In this document: piece after piece, positions 8,800 through 16,959 of the stretch
How positions within the stretch are numbered: the stretch's first letter is position 1
How the letters are laid out: every line of letters begins with the position of its first letter
Source: Pseudomonas lini
Lineage (GTDB): Bacteria > Pseudomonadota > Gammaproteobacteria > Pseudomonadales > Pseudomonadaceae
DNA: 64,000 bases
NCBI RefSeq assembly: GCF_030812475.1
Contig: NZ_JAUSSR010000009.1
Location: 1 to 64,000, forward strand
Direction: 5' to 3'
The notes under the pieces: generated by a model
The model's input: only the letters and a program-made list of their open reading frames with translations
What the model was told of the DNA's origin: nothing
The model's database searches: none
Position numbers and translations under genes: made by a program

Positions 8800-9200
8800 A
8801 AAAGACACCCTTGCTCAACGTCGCCCTGTCGCGACTGATCGCTTCCCTGGGCCATGGCGACCGGGTGGTGATTGGTGATGCCGGCCTGCCGGTGCCACCG
8901 GGCGTCGAACTGATCGACCTGGCGCTGACCCACGGCATTCCGGATTTCGTCAGCACCTTGAAGGTCGTGCTCAGCGAGATGCAGGTCGAAAGCCACGTGC
9001 TGGCGCAAGAGATTCTGGGCAAGAAACCCCCGGCACTGGCGACGCTGGATGAGCTGGATGCCGAAGGTGCACTGGGTCGGCGTGAGTGGCTCAGCCATGA
9101 ACAATTCAAAATTCTCAGCCGCCAGGCGCGAGCGATTGTCCGCACCGGCGAATGCCAGCCGTACAGCAACATCATTCTGGTGGCCGGGGTCACGTTTTAA
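8796..9200 (+). CDS. rbsD: D-ribose pyranase
   Basis: The 134-residue cytoplasmic enzyme interconverts the pyranose and furanose forms of ribose so that ribokinase can use the imported sugar. It opens MKKTPLLNVALSRLIASLGHGD, with the conserved catalytic His in the GHGD segment. It ends TGECQPYSNIILVAGVTF, the typical RbsD C-terminus. It is coupled to rbsK by an ATGA overlap. Confidence 0.94.
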   Translation: MKKTPLLNVALSRLIASLGHGDRVVIGDAGLPVPPGVELIDLALTHGIPDFVSTLKVVLSEMQVESHVLAQEILGKKPPALATLDELDAEGALGRREWLSHEQFKILSRQARAIVRTGECQPYSNIILVAGVTF

Positions 9201-9245
9201 TGACCACTTTTTAATGTTTGATACTTCATGCACAAGGAGTGCGCC

Positions 9246-10274
9246 ATGTACCGCTATGCTCAGAAACTGCATCACCTGCTACGGAGTCTGCTGCTTTTGT
9301 CCCTGATGACCGCAACAAGCGCCCGGGCGGCGCAACAGATCGACCTGATCATCGACACCGATCCCGGTGCCGACGACGTGGTGGCCTTGCTGTTTGCCCT
9401 GGCGTCGCCGCAAGAACTGAGCATCCGCGCGCTGACCACCGTTGCCGGCAATGTGCGACTGGACAAGACATCGCGCAATGCACGGCTGGCCCGCGAGTGG
9501 GCAGGGCGCGAAGAGGTGCCGGTGTATGCGGGCGCGCCGAAACCGCTGATACGCACGCCTATCTACGCCGAGGACATCCATGGCAAGGAGGGCTTGTCGG
9601 GTGTCGCCGTCCACGAGCCGAAGGCGGGCCTGGCCGAAGGCAGCGCGGTCAACTACCTGATCGAGACCTTGAAGGCCGCCAGGCCCCACAGCATCACCCT
9701 CGCCATGCTCGGTCCGCAGACCAACCTGGCATTGGCCCTGATCCAGGAGCCCGGAATCGTCCAGGGCATCAAAGAGGTGGTGGTCATGGGCGGGGCGCAC
9801 TTCAACGGCGGCAATATCACGCCAGTGGCCGAGTTCAACCTGTTCGCCGACCCGCAGGCCGCTGAGGTCGTGCTCAGGAGTGGCGTGAAGCTGACCTACT
9901 TGCCGCTGGATGTGACCCACAAGATTCTCACCAGTGAGGCGCGCCTGAAGCAGATCGCGGCGATCGACAACACTGCCAGCAAGCTGGTGAGCGATATTCT
10001 CAATGAGTACGTCAAGGGCGACATGGAGCACTACGGCCTTGCGGGTGGCCCGGTGCATGACGCCACGGTGATCGCCTACCTGCTCAAGCCTGAGCTGTTC
10101 ACCGGCCGTTCAGTGAACGTGGTGGTCGATAGCCGCGAAGGCCCGACCTTCGGCCAGACCATCGTCGACTGGTATGACGGCCTGAAAGCGCCGAAGAATG
10201 CTTTCTGGGTCGAAAGCGGCGACGCCCAGGGCTTCTTTGACCTGCTGACCGAGCGCCTGGCACGTCTGAGGTAA
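9246..10274 (+). CDS. Exported inosine/uridine-preferring nucleoside hydrolase
   Basis: The 342-residue protein starts at the ATG at 9246, because AAGGAG lies seven bases upstream. A frame extension to 9228 is unlikely. It has a signal peptide (HHLLRSLLLLSLMTATSARA) and the calcium-binding signature DTDPGADDVVALLFAL. The motif VVVMGGAHFNGGNITPVAEFN matches the IUNH active site. It cleaves nucleosides to base and ribose. Its position at the end of the ribose operon implies that nucleosides are split in the periplasm and the ribose is imported by RbsBAC. Confidence 0.9.
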   Translation: MYRYAQKLHHLLRSLLLLSLMTATSARAAQQIDLIIDTDPGADDVVALLFALASPQELSIRALTTVAGNVRLDKTSRNARLAREWAGREEVPVYAGAPKPLIRTPIYAEDIHGKEGLSGVAVHEPKAGLAEGSAVNYLIETLKAARPHSITLAMLGPQTNLALALIQEPGIVQGIKEVVVMGGAHFNGGNITPVAEFNLFADPQAAEVVLRSGVKLTYLPLDVTHKILTSEARLKQIAAIDNTASKLVSDILNEYVKGDMEHYGLAGGPVHDATVIAYLLKPELFTGRSVNVVVDSREGPTFGQTIVDWYDGLKAPKNAFWVESGDAQGFFDLLTERLARLR

Positions 10275-10303
10275 GCTGCCGGCCCGCAGTTGCCCGCCTG
10301 CGC

Positions 10304-10516
10304 TCAGTTCCTGGCTGTCTGGGCGATGCCCTGGTAGGTTTCCGGGTACTTGGTGAACACCTGGGTGATGAATGAGCGGGCGGCTTCGGTGCCCAGTTCC
10401 TTGACCAATAGATCGATCGCGATGATTGCCAACTCTTCCGGGCTGCCGGGGCTGTAGGAACTATGGCCCTGTGGCCAGCTGGCATTGATATTGGCGTCGA
10501 TGCTTACGGTGGTCAT
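10304..10516 (-). CDS. Small conserved-looking hypothetical protein
   Basis: The 70-residue product (MTTVSIDANINASWPQGHSS) has a Pro/Ser-rich N-terminus and then an amphipathic helical part with LVKELGTEAARSF. I do not recognise the family. No clear ribosome site precedes the ATG. It is convergent with the nucleoside hydrolase gene and fills the gap with host-like codon use. Confidence 0.5.
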   Translation of the reverse strand: MTTVSIDANINASWPQGHSSYSPGSPEELAIIAIDLLVKELGTEAARSFITQVFTKYPETYQGIAQTARN

Positions 10517-10648
10517 GATGGTGCTCGAGATGTCGGGAAAGTCTGAGTGTGAAGTTAACCATTTTGCGCGACGTTTGGCACTCCGACTTAGGCATCAGAG
10601 GAGGGCTATGCGACACTTGGCCTTTGATCAATTTTCAAGGACCGTGCC

Positions 10649-10954
10649 GTGCAGATCGATTTGAACACCCCCGACGGCTTGACCCTTGAAGCGGTGCGCC
10701 AGATGCTGGCCTCTGCCAGCGATGATGAGCACACGCAGTTGCGGGTGACCAAGGGCGGCATCGCCTATATCTCGTCGGGTGTCGTGGGTGGCACCGATAT
10801 CGACGGGCTGTTGTTTCGCCTGGAAACCTGGGCCAAGGGCTCCGGTTATGTCGGGCGTGTCGCGGCCAGTGACGAGGTCTGGGTCATGCAGATCTTCAAT
10901 GCGCTGAAACAGAACTGGCCGAATCCGCCTTTCGATTACATCGACGTCTATTGA
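10649..10954 (+). CDS. Hypothetical protein
   Basis: The 101-residue soluble acidic protein starts at GTG 10649, seven bases after AAGGA. It begins QIDLNTPDGLTLEAVRQMLAS after the initiator and ends PFDYIDVY. No signal peptide or membrane segment is visible. I do not recognise the family. Confidence 0.8.
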   Translation: MQIDLNTPDGLTLEAVRQMLASASDDEHTQLRVTKGGIAYISSGVVGGTDIDGLLFRLETWAKGSGYVGRVAASDEVWVMQIFNALKQNWPNPPFDYIDVY

Positions 10955-11119
10955 GACTTGTTCATATTCAGTCATGATTATGCAGTGGACAGTCGCGGAT
11001 GCTCAGGCAAACTCGCCGCTTTTCATGATCGAGGGCAGGGCGCTGGCACGCCCCGGGAAACCAAACGCCAGATTGGCGGTCGCACGATCTCAGCTCAACT
11101 ATTGAAAAAAGGAGGCTTC

Positions 11120-11440
11120 ATGCCTTGGAAGCTCGCGTCATTGGGTACTTTGCTGGCCGCTGCCCTGTTGGCAGGTTGCAGCACTACCTCCACCGAGTCG
11201 ACAACAGACCCTGTCACCACCACTGACACGGGGCACAGCCGTTGTGAGGCAAAAGCTGCCGAATTCACCATTGGCAAAAAGGCTTCGCCCGAACTGCTGG
11301 AACAGGCACGCACCCGAGCAGGCGCACAGAATGCACGGTTCCTCCTGCCCACCGACATGGTGACCCTGGAGTACCGCTCCGATCGCCTGAACCTGAACAC
11401 CGATGCCAGCCGGGTGGTCACCCGCGTCAACTGCGGCTGA
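11120..11440 (+). CDS. Peptidase inhibitor I78-family lipoprotein
   Basis: The 106-residue product has a lipoprotein signal peptide with lipobox LLAGC. A domain with the I78 pattern follows: a Cys after CEAKAAEFTIGKKAS, then ARFLLPTDMVTLEYRSDRLN and the terminal VVTRVNCG. Members resemble potato-inhibitor-I-type serine protease inhibitors. Here it is probably anchored in the outer or inner membrane. AAAAGGAGG lies just before the ATG at 11120. The longer frame to 10958 would lose the signal peptide. A strong bidirectional terminator follows. Confidence 0.85.
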   Translation: MPWKLASLGTLLAAALLAGCSTTSTESTTDPVTTTDTGHSRCEAKAAEFTIGKKASPELLEQARTRAGAQNARFLLPTDMVTLEYRSDRLNLNTDASRVVTRVNCG

Positions 11441-11465
11441 TCGTTTCAGGCTTTTGTTTCGCTCA

Positions 11466-11497
11466 TAAAAAACCCCGTCACATGGACGGGGTTTTTT
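11466..11497. terminator. Bidirectional intrinsic terminator
   Basis: The stem ACCCCGTC / GACGGGGT is flanked by A6 on the left and T7 on the right. It can terminate both the I78 gene and the convergent cold-shock gene. Confidence 0.92.
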
Positions 11498-11512
11498 TAG
11501 TGCGGCTGAAAA

Positions 11513-11725
11513 TTACTCAGCGCGGACTTGTGCAGCTTGCATACCCTTTTGGCCTTTCTCAGCCACGAAGGAAACGGTCTGGCCTTCTTTCAGGCTTTTG
11601 AAACCGTCGCTTTCGATAGCTTTGAAGTGTACGAACAGGTCGTCACCGCCACCTTGAGGAGTGATGAAGCCGAAGCCTTTTTCATCGTTGAACCATTTAA
11701 CGGTGCCGGTTTGGCGATTAGACAT
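11513..11725 (-). CDS. CspA-family cold-shock protein
   Basis: The 70-residue protein is a single cold-shock domain. RNP1 is KGFGFITP and RNP2 is DDLFVHF. It binds single-stranded RNA and DNA, probably as an RNA chaperone. I start it at MSNRQTGTVKWFND (11725), the family start. About 290 bases without a gene lie upstream, consistent with the long 5' UTR common in csp mRNAs. An imperfect GGCTGAAAGCC / GGCTCTCAGCC hairpin lies at 11876-11908. Confidence 0.93.
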   Translation of the reverse strand: MSNRQTGTVKWFNDEKGFGFITPQGGGDDLFVHFKAIESDGFKSLKEGQTVSFVAEKGQKGMQAAQVRAE

Positions 11726-12017
11726 GGTGTATCTCCAAGAAACATATATTTTCAGTAGTGCTGTGCTGCTCAGGCCAACTGGGCACACCGGGGTATCATA
11801 GTCGAAATGTTCGCTTTGGGAGCCCCCCGGACGTGCTGTTTGTCCTACAGTAGCCCGTTCTTTGTTGCTTTGTATGGCTGAAAGCCCCGGTTTTAAAGGC
11901 TCTCAGCCGAAAGTAAAGACGATAAAAAAAGCTGTAGAACCTGCAAAAATCGTAGGAAAAAACCCTTTTTAGTGGCTTTTCATTGTCGATCGAGGCCCTG
12001 AAAGCCGTCAGTCCGGC

Positions 12018-12320
12018 TTACTTTTTCGCCTTGGGATCGGCCTTGCACGAAGCGATTTTCGTCAGTGCTTTCTGTTTCAAGGCGTCATTCGCCGTGTTGT
12101 CCATCAAGGCCTGGATATCGCCGGCCGGGTACGATTTGATCGCATCAGCCCCGCAAGCACAGTGAGATTTGGCTGCGGCCGCGCCGATCTGAGGGGTGGC
12201 TGCCTCGGTACACTGAGCCATGTATTTCTCGCGCTCGCCCTTTGGCCAATCGGCATGGGCGGCCAGTGGCAGCAGCAGGACGACGGGGGCGATTACCGCG
12301 AATAAACGATTCAGACGCAT
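12018..12320 (-). CDS. Exported small cysteine-containing protein
   Basis: The 100-residue product has a signal peptide (MRLNRLFAVIAPVVLLLPLAAHA). The mature region has four Cys, including a CAC motif, and ends in a Lys-rich tail. AAGGAG lies nine bases before the ATG at 12320. It is probably a periplasmic helical protein. I cannot assign a family. Confidence 0.8.
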   Translation of the reverse strand: MRLNRLFAVIAPVVLLLPLAAHADWPKGEREKYMAQCTEAATPQIGAAAAKSHCACGADAIKSYPAGDIQALMDNTANDALKQKALTKIASCKADPKAKK

Positions 12321-12459
12321 GCTCGGATGCTCCTTGTGGGTCAATGTCTTGTTATCTGAGGGGTAAAGCGGGGTTCAAGTTCAGCACTCTCGCATAAAAA
12401 CCGTTGATTTGCCCCCGTAGCGGTGCCGCTGCGGCGACGACCGTTCATCTGTGCTAGCA

Positions 12460-12690
12460 TGCCTCGCTCGGGCGTTTGCAAGCTCCGGATGACCTTCAGT
12501 CCCGGTGGCGGCAAGAGCGCGAATAACCCTGATTTGAATCCCAGTCACTCTGGTTCGGTTTTCCGGTTGGCCGCAAGGCTCCTGCCGCTGTAAGGCAGGC
12601 GTTCGTCATTGAATGGCCTGGACCGGATCTTGTACTGGCTCATCCCAACCCACGTGACCTTTGGTAGGGGTCACCACTAGGAGAGGAGGC
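12460..12690 (+). promoter_or_regulatory. thrS leader with tRNA-Thr anticodon-arm mimics
   Basis: A candidate extended -10 (TGTGCTAGCAT) near 12450-12460 gives a leader of more than 200 bases. Hairpin A (12581-12599) has stem CCTGCC / GGCAGG and the seven-base loop GCTGTAA, with TGT at loop positions 3-5. Hairpin B (12654-12674) has stem GTGACCT / GGGTCAC and loop TTGGTAG, with T33-GGT-A37 geometry. It sits just upstream of the thrS ribosome site, with GGT at -31 to -29. UGU and GGU are both threonine anticodons. In E. coli, ThrRS represses its own mRNA by binding such mimics, so the same mechanism is likely here. Confidence 0.7.
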
Positions 12691-12693
12691 GCC

Positions 12694-14616
12694 ATGCCAA
12701 CTATTACTCTTCCCGACGGCAGTCAACGTTCATTCGATCACCCGGTTTCCGTAGCCGAGGTCGCCGCCTCCATTGGTGCCGGCCTGGCCAAGGCCACCGT
12801 GGCCGGCAAGGTCGATGGCAAGCTGGTCGACGCCAGCGACATCATCGACAGCGATTCCACGCTGCAAATCATTACGCCAAAGGATGAAGAGGGGCTGGAG
12901 ATCATTCGCCACTCTTGCGCCCACCTGGTTGGCCACGCGGTCAAGCAGCTGTACCCGACCGCGAAAATGGTCATCGGCCCGGTCATCGACGAAGGCTTCT
13001 ATTACGACATCGCCTTCGAGCGTCCTTTCACTCCGGACGACCTGGCCGCCATCGAACAGCGCATGCAACAGCTGATCGAAAAAGATTACGACGTGATCAA
13101 GAAAGTCACTCCGCGCGCCGAAGTGATCGAAGTGTTCAAGGCCCGTGGCGAGGACTACAAGCTGCGCCTGGTCGAGGACATGCCGAACGAACAGGCCATG
13201 GGTCTGTACTATCACGAAGAATACGTCGACATGTGCCGCGGTCCGCACGTGCCGAACACGCGCTTCCTGAAATCCTTCAAGCTGACCAAGCTGTCCGGCG
13301 CCTACTGGCGTGGCGATGCCAAGAACGAGCAATTGCAGCGCGTCTACGGCACCGCCTGGGCCGACAAGAAGCAGTTGGCGGCTTACATCCAGCGCATCGA
13401 AGAAGCCGAGAAGCGCGATCACCGCAAGATCGGCAAGCGCCTGGGCCTGTTCCACACCCAGGAAGAGTCGCCGGGCATGGTGTTCTGGCACCCGAACGGC
13501 TGGACTCTGTACCAGGTGCTCGAGCAGTACATGCGCAAGGTTCAGCGTGACAACGGCTACCTGGAAATCAAGACGCCGCAAGTCGTCGACCGCAGCCTGT
13601 GGGAGAAATCCGGACACTGGGCCAACTACGGCGACAACATGTTCACCACCCAGTCGGAAAACCGCGACTACGCGATCAAGCCGATGAACTGCCCGTGCCA
13701 CGTGCAGGTGTTCAACCAGGGCCTGAAAAGCTACCGCGAGTTGCCGATGCGCCTGGCCGAATTCGGTGCCTGCCACCGTAACGAGCCGTCGGGTGCGCTG
13801 CACGGCATCATGCGCGTGCGTGCGTTCACCCAGGACGACGCTCACATCTTCTGCACCGAAGAGCAGATGCAGGCCGAATCCGCGGCGTTCATCAAGCTGA
13901 CCATGGACGTCTATGCCGACTTCGGCTTTAAAGACGTCGAGATGAAGCTGTCCACTCGTCCGGAAAAACGCGTCGGTTCCGACGAGCTGTGGGATCGCGC
14001 CGAAGCGGCATTGGCTGCAGCCCTTGATAGTGCTGGGCTGCCGTACGATCTGCAGCCGGGCGAGGGGGCGTTCTACGGTCCGAAGATCGAATTCTCGCTG
14101 AAAGATTGCCTTGGCCGTGTCTGGCAATGTGGTACCCTTCAGCTCGATTTTAACCTGCCTATCCGTCTGGGAGCCGAATATGTCTCCGAAGACAACAGTC
14201 GCAAGCACCCGGTTATGTTGCACCGGGCGATCCTGGGCTCCTTCGAACGTTTCGTCGGAATCCTGATCGAGCACTACGAGGGTGCGTTCCCCGCGTGGCT
14301 GGCTCCGACCCAGGCAGTGATCATGAATATCACTGATAAACAGGCCGATTTCGCCGCCGAGGTTGAAAAAACCCTCAACGAAAGCGGATTTCGTGCCAAG
14401 TCTGACTTGAGAAATGAAAAGATCGGCTTTAAAATCCGCGAGCATACCTTGCTCAAGGTTCCCTATCTCTTGGTTATCGGAGATCGGGAAGTCGAGATGC
14501 AGACTGTCGCTGTGCGTACTCGTGAAGGTGCTGACCTGGGCTCGATGCCCGTCGCCCAGTTCGCTGAGTTTCTCGCGCAAGCGGTTTCCCGGCGTGGTCG
14601 CCCAGATTCGGAGTAA
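12694..14616 (+). CDS. thrS: Threonyl-tRNA synthetase
   Basis: The 640-residue length is standard. The domains in order are TGS (MPTITLPDGSQRSFDHPVSV), the second N-terminal editing domain with its HXXXH zone (IRHSCAHLVGHAV), the class II core with zinc ligands (NCPCHVQ; motif 2 GACHRNEPSG), motif 3 and the anticodon-binding domain at the C-terminus. It charges tRNA-Thr. AGGAGAGGAGG precedes the ATG at 12694. The longer frame from 12661 would read through the regulatory hairpin. Its stop overlaps or abuts the infC start region. Confidence 0.97.
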   Translation: MPTITLPDGSQRSFDHPVSVAEVAASIGAGLAKATVAGKVDGKLVDASDIIDSDSTLQIITPKDEEGLEIIRHSCAHLVGHAVKQLYPTAKMVIGPVIDEGFYYDIAFERPFTPDDLAAIEQRMQQLIEKDYDVIKKVTPRAEVIEVFKARGEDYKLRLVEDMPNEQAMGLYYHEEYVDMCRGPHVPNTRFLKSFKLTKLSGAYWRGDAKNEQLQRVYGTAWADKKQLAAYIQRIEEAEKRDHRKIGKRLGLFHTQEESPGMVFWHPNGWTLYQVLEQYMRKVQRDNGYLEIKTPQVVDRSLWEKSGHWANYGDNMFTTQSENRDYAIKPMNCPCHVQVFNQGLKSYRELPMRLAEFGACHRNEPSGALHGIMRVRAFTQDDAHIFCTEEQMQAESAAFIKLTMDVYADFGFKDVEMKLSTRPEKRVGSDELWDRAEAALAAALDSAGLPYDLQPGEGAFYGPKIEFSLKDCLGRVWQCGTLQLDFNLPIRLGAEYVSEDNSRKHPVMLHRAILGSFERFVGILIEHYEGAFPAWLAPTQAVIMNITDKQADFAAEVEKTLNESGFRAKSDLRNEKIGFKIREHTLLKVPYLLVIGDREVEMQTVAVRTREGADLGSMPVAQFAEFLAQAVSRRGRPDSE

Positions 14617-14621
14617 TTACT

Positions 14622-15167
14622 ATTAAGCGTGAAATGAGACAAGATAAACGAGCTGCACCGAAAGCCCCGATCAACGAGAATATCTCGGCACGCGAGGTTC
14701 GGTTAATTGGAGCTGAGGGTGAACAGCTTGGGATTGTGTCAATTGAAGACGCGCTTCTTAAGGCTGAAGAGGCCAAACTGGATCTGGTGGAAATTTCCGC
14801 CGATGCAGTACCCCCTGTTTGCAAACTGATGGACTACGGCAAATCGATCTTCGAAAAGAAGAAGCAGGTTGCCGCGGCCAAGAAAAACCAGAAGCAGATT
14901 CAGGTTAAAGAAATCAAGTTTCGTCCAGGGACGGAGGAAGGGGATTACCAGGTAAAACTGCGCAACCTGGTACGTTTCCTGAGTGATGGGGACAGGGCCA
15001 AGGTATCCTTGCGATTCCGCGGCCGTGAGATGGCCCACCAGGAGCTGGGGATGGAACTGCTCAAGCGGGTTGAAGGTGACCTGCTCGAATACGGTTCGGT
15101 CGAACAGCATCCTAAGATGGAAGGACGCCAGCTGATCATGGTCATCGCCCCGAAAAAGAAGAAGTAA
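14622..15167 (+). CDS. infC: Translation initiation factor IF-3
   Basis: IF-3 binds the 30S subunit and proofreads start codons. The sequence contains PINENISAREVRLIGAEGEQLG and the C-terminal signatures KEIKFRPGTEEGDYQVKLRNL and RFRGREMAHQELG. No ATG is well placed. GGAG at 14610-14613 is eight bases from the ATT at 14622, which I take as the start. The other candidates are ATT 14616, overlapping the thrS stop, and ATG 14634, 20 bases away. A rare ATT start is the known basis of infC autoregulation. Confidence 0.93.
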   Translation: MKREMRQDKRAAPKAPINENISAREVRLIGAEGEQLGIVSIEDALLKAEEAKLDLVEISADAVPPVCKLMDYGKSIFEKKKQVAAAKKNQKQIQVKEIKFRPGTEEGDYQVKLRNLVRFLSDGDRAKVSLRFRGREMAHQELGMELLKRVEGDLLEYGSVEQHPKMEGRQLIMVIAPKKKK

Positions 15168-15227
15168 TCATCAGGGCACGGCAGGCCTTCTGATTATGTT
15201 TATCAACTGAATGCGGAGTATCCGAAC

Positions 15228-15422
15228 ATGCCAAAAATGAAAACGAAAAGTGGTGCTGCTAAGCGGTTTTTGAAAACTGCTAACGGTATCAAGCACAAGC
15301 ACGCTTTCAAGAGCCACATCCTGACTAAAATGTCGACCAAGCGTAAGCGTCAACTGCGCGGTAGCAGCTTGCTGCATCCGTCTGACGTGGCAAAAGTCGA
15401 GCGCATGCTGCGCCTTCGTTAA
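15228..15422 (+). CDS. rpmI: 50S ribosomal protein L35
   Basis: The 64-residue, strongly basic protein (MPKMKTKSGAAKRFLKTANG, ending SDVAKVERMLRLR) matches bacterial L35 along its whole length. It lies in the conserved infC-rpmI-rplT order. Confidence 0.97.
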   Translation: MPKMKTKSGAAKRFLKTANGIKHKHAFKSHILTKMSTKRKRQLRGSSLLHPSDVAKVERMLRLR

Positions 15423-15450
15423 TTTTAGTCAAGAATAGAGGAAGTAACTC

Positions 15451-15807
15451 ATGGCTCGTGTAAAGCGTGGCGTCATTGCCCGTAAACGTCACAAAAAAAT
15501 TCTGAAACTTGCTAAAGGCTACTACGGCGCTCGCTCGCGCGTATTCCGTGTTGCCAAGCAAGCGGTAATCAAGGCAGGCCAATACGCCTACCGTGACCGT
15601 CGTCAGAAAAAACGTCAGTTCCGCGCTCTGTGGATCGCTCGTATCAACGCTGGTGCACGTATCAACGGTCTGTCCTACAGCCGTTTCATCGCCGGCCTGA
15701 AAAAAGCGTCCATCGAGATCGACCGTAAGGTTCTGGCTGATCTGGCAGTGAGCGAAAAAGCGGCGTTTGCTGCGATTGTCGAGAAAGCTAAAGCCAGCCT
15801 GGCTTAA
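15451..15807 (+). CDS. rplT: 50S ribosomal protein L20
   Basis: The 118-residue basic protein begins MARVKRGVIARKRHKKILKL and contains YYGARSRVFRVAKQAVIKAG, the L20 signature. It is needed early in 50S assembly and is usually the autogenous repressor of rpmI-rplT. A strong terminator follows. Confidence 0.97.
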   Translation: MARVKRGVIARKRHKKILKLAKGYYGARSRVFRVAKQAVIKAGQYAYRDRRQKKRQFRALWIARINAGARINGLSYSRFIAGLKKASIEIDRKVLADLAVSEKAAFAAIVEKAKASLA

Positions 15808-15862
15808 GTACCCCCGACAGTTACCCGGCCTCACCTCTGTGGGGCCAGGTGCTAAACGTCAT

Positions 15863-15899
15863 AAATAGGGGAAGAGCCTTCAAGCTCTTCCCCTATTTT
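15863..15899 (+). terminator. Intrinsic terminator or attenuator between rplT and pheS
   Basis: A 14-bp stem (AATAGGGGAAGAGC / GCTCTTCCCCTATT) with a short loop is followed by TTTT. It lies 18 bases before pheS and could also act as an attenuator for pheST. I see no Phe-rich leader peptide. Confidence 0.85.
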
Positions 15900-15916
15900 G
15901 TATCTGGAGTCTGTAC

Positions 15917-16933
15917 ATGGAAAACCTGGATGCGCTCGTCTCTCAAGCACTAGAGGCTGTGCAAAGCGCTGAAGATATCAATGCCCTGGAGCAAATCCGG
16001 GTTCACTACCTTGGCAAGAAGGGCGAATTGACTCAGGTGATGAAGACCCTGGGGAATCTGCCGGCCGAAGAGCGTCCGCAAGTCGGCGCCCTGATCAACG
16101 TTGCCAAGGAGCGTGTCACAGAGGTTCTCAATGCGCGCAAGGCACTGTTTGAAGAGGCCGACCTGGCCGCCAAACTGTCCGCCGAGTCCATTGACGTGAC
16201 CCTGCCTGGCCGCGGCCAGACCTCGGGTGGTCTGCATCCGGTTACTCGCACTCTGGAACGTATCGAACAGTTCTTCACCCATATCGGCTACGGCATTGCC
16301 GAAGGCCCTGAGGTCGAAGACGACTACCACAACTTCGAAGCGCTCAACATCCCAGGCCATCACCCGGCCCGGTCGATGCATGACACCTTCTATTTCAATG
16401 CCAACATGTTGCTGCGCACCCATACCTCGCCGGTACAGGTCCGCACCATGGAATCGAAGCAGCCGCCGATCCGCATCGTCTGCCCGGGCCGTGTGTACCG
16501 CAGCGACTCCGATATCACCCACTCGCCGATGTTCCACCAGGTCGAAGGCCTGCTGGTCGATCGCGACATCAATTTCGCCGACCTCAAAGGCACCATCGAA
16601 GAGTTCCTGCGCGTGTTCTTCGAAAAAGAGCTGGCCGTGCGTTTCCGTCCCTCGTACTTCCCGTTCACCGAGCCATCCGCTGAAGTCGACATGGAATGCG
16701 TGATGTGCAGCGGTAAAGGCTGCCGTGTCTGCAAACAGACCGGCTGGCTGGAAGTGATGGGCTGCGGCATGGTTCATCCGAACGTGTTGCGCATGTCCGG
16801 GATCGATCCGGAAGAGTTTTCGGGCTTTGCCTTCGGCATGGGCGTTGAGCGTCTGGCCATGCTGCGTTACGGCGTGAACGACTTGCGTCTGTTCTTCGAC
16901 AACGACTTGCGGTTCCTCGCGCAATTTCGCTAG
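15917..16933 (+). CDS. pheS: Phenylalanyl-tRNA synthetase, alpha subunit
   Basis: The 338-residue subunit has an N-terminal coiled coil that contacts tRNA. The class II catalytic core has motif 2 in RIVCPGRVYRSDSDITHSPMFHQVEGL and motif 3 in FGMGVERLAMLRYGVNDLR. The zinc-like segment CVMCSGKGCRVCKQTGW is typical of the Pseudomonas protein. It forms the alpha2beta2 enzyme with PheT, encoded 26 bases downstream. Confidence 0.97.
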   Translation: MENLDALVSQALEAVQSAEDINALEQIRVHYLGKKGELTQVMKTLGNLPAEERPQVGALINVAKERVTEVLNARKALFEEADLAAKLSAESIDVTLPGRGQTSGGLHPVTRTLERIEQFFTHIGYGIAEGPEVEDDYHNFEALNIPGHHPARSMHDTFYFNANMLLRTHTSPVQVRTMESKQPPIRIVCPGRVYRSDSDITHSPMFHQVEGLLVDRDINFADLKGTIEEFLRVFFEKELAVRFRPSYFPFTEPSAEVDMECVMCSGKGCRVCKQTGWLEVMGCGMVHPNVLRMSGIDPEEFSGFAFGMGVERLAMLRYGVNDLRLFFDNDLRFLAQFR

Positions 16934-16959
16934 TCGTAACGAATTTTTAGGAGAGCAGG

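Noticed and set aside
12654..12674. The GTGACC / GGTCAC hairpin as a terminator
   Set aside because: No U tract follows, and the thrS ribosome site lies immediately downstream. An anticodon-arm mimic explains its loop better.
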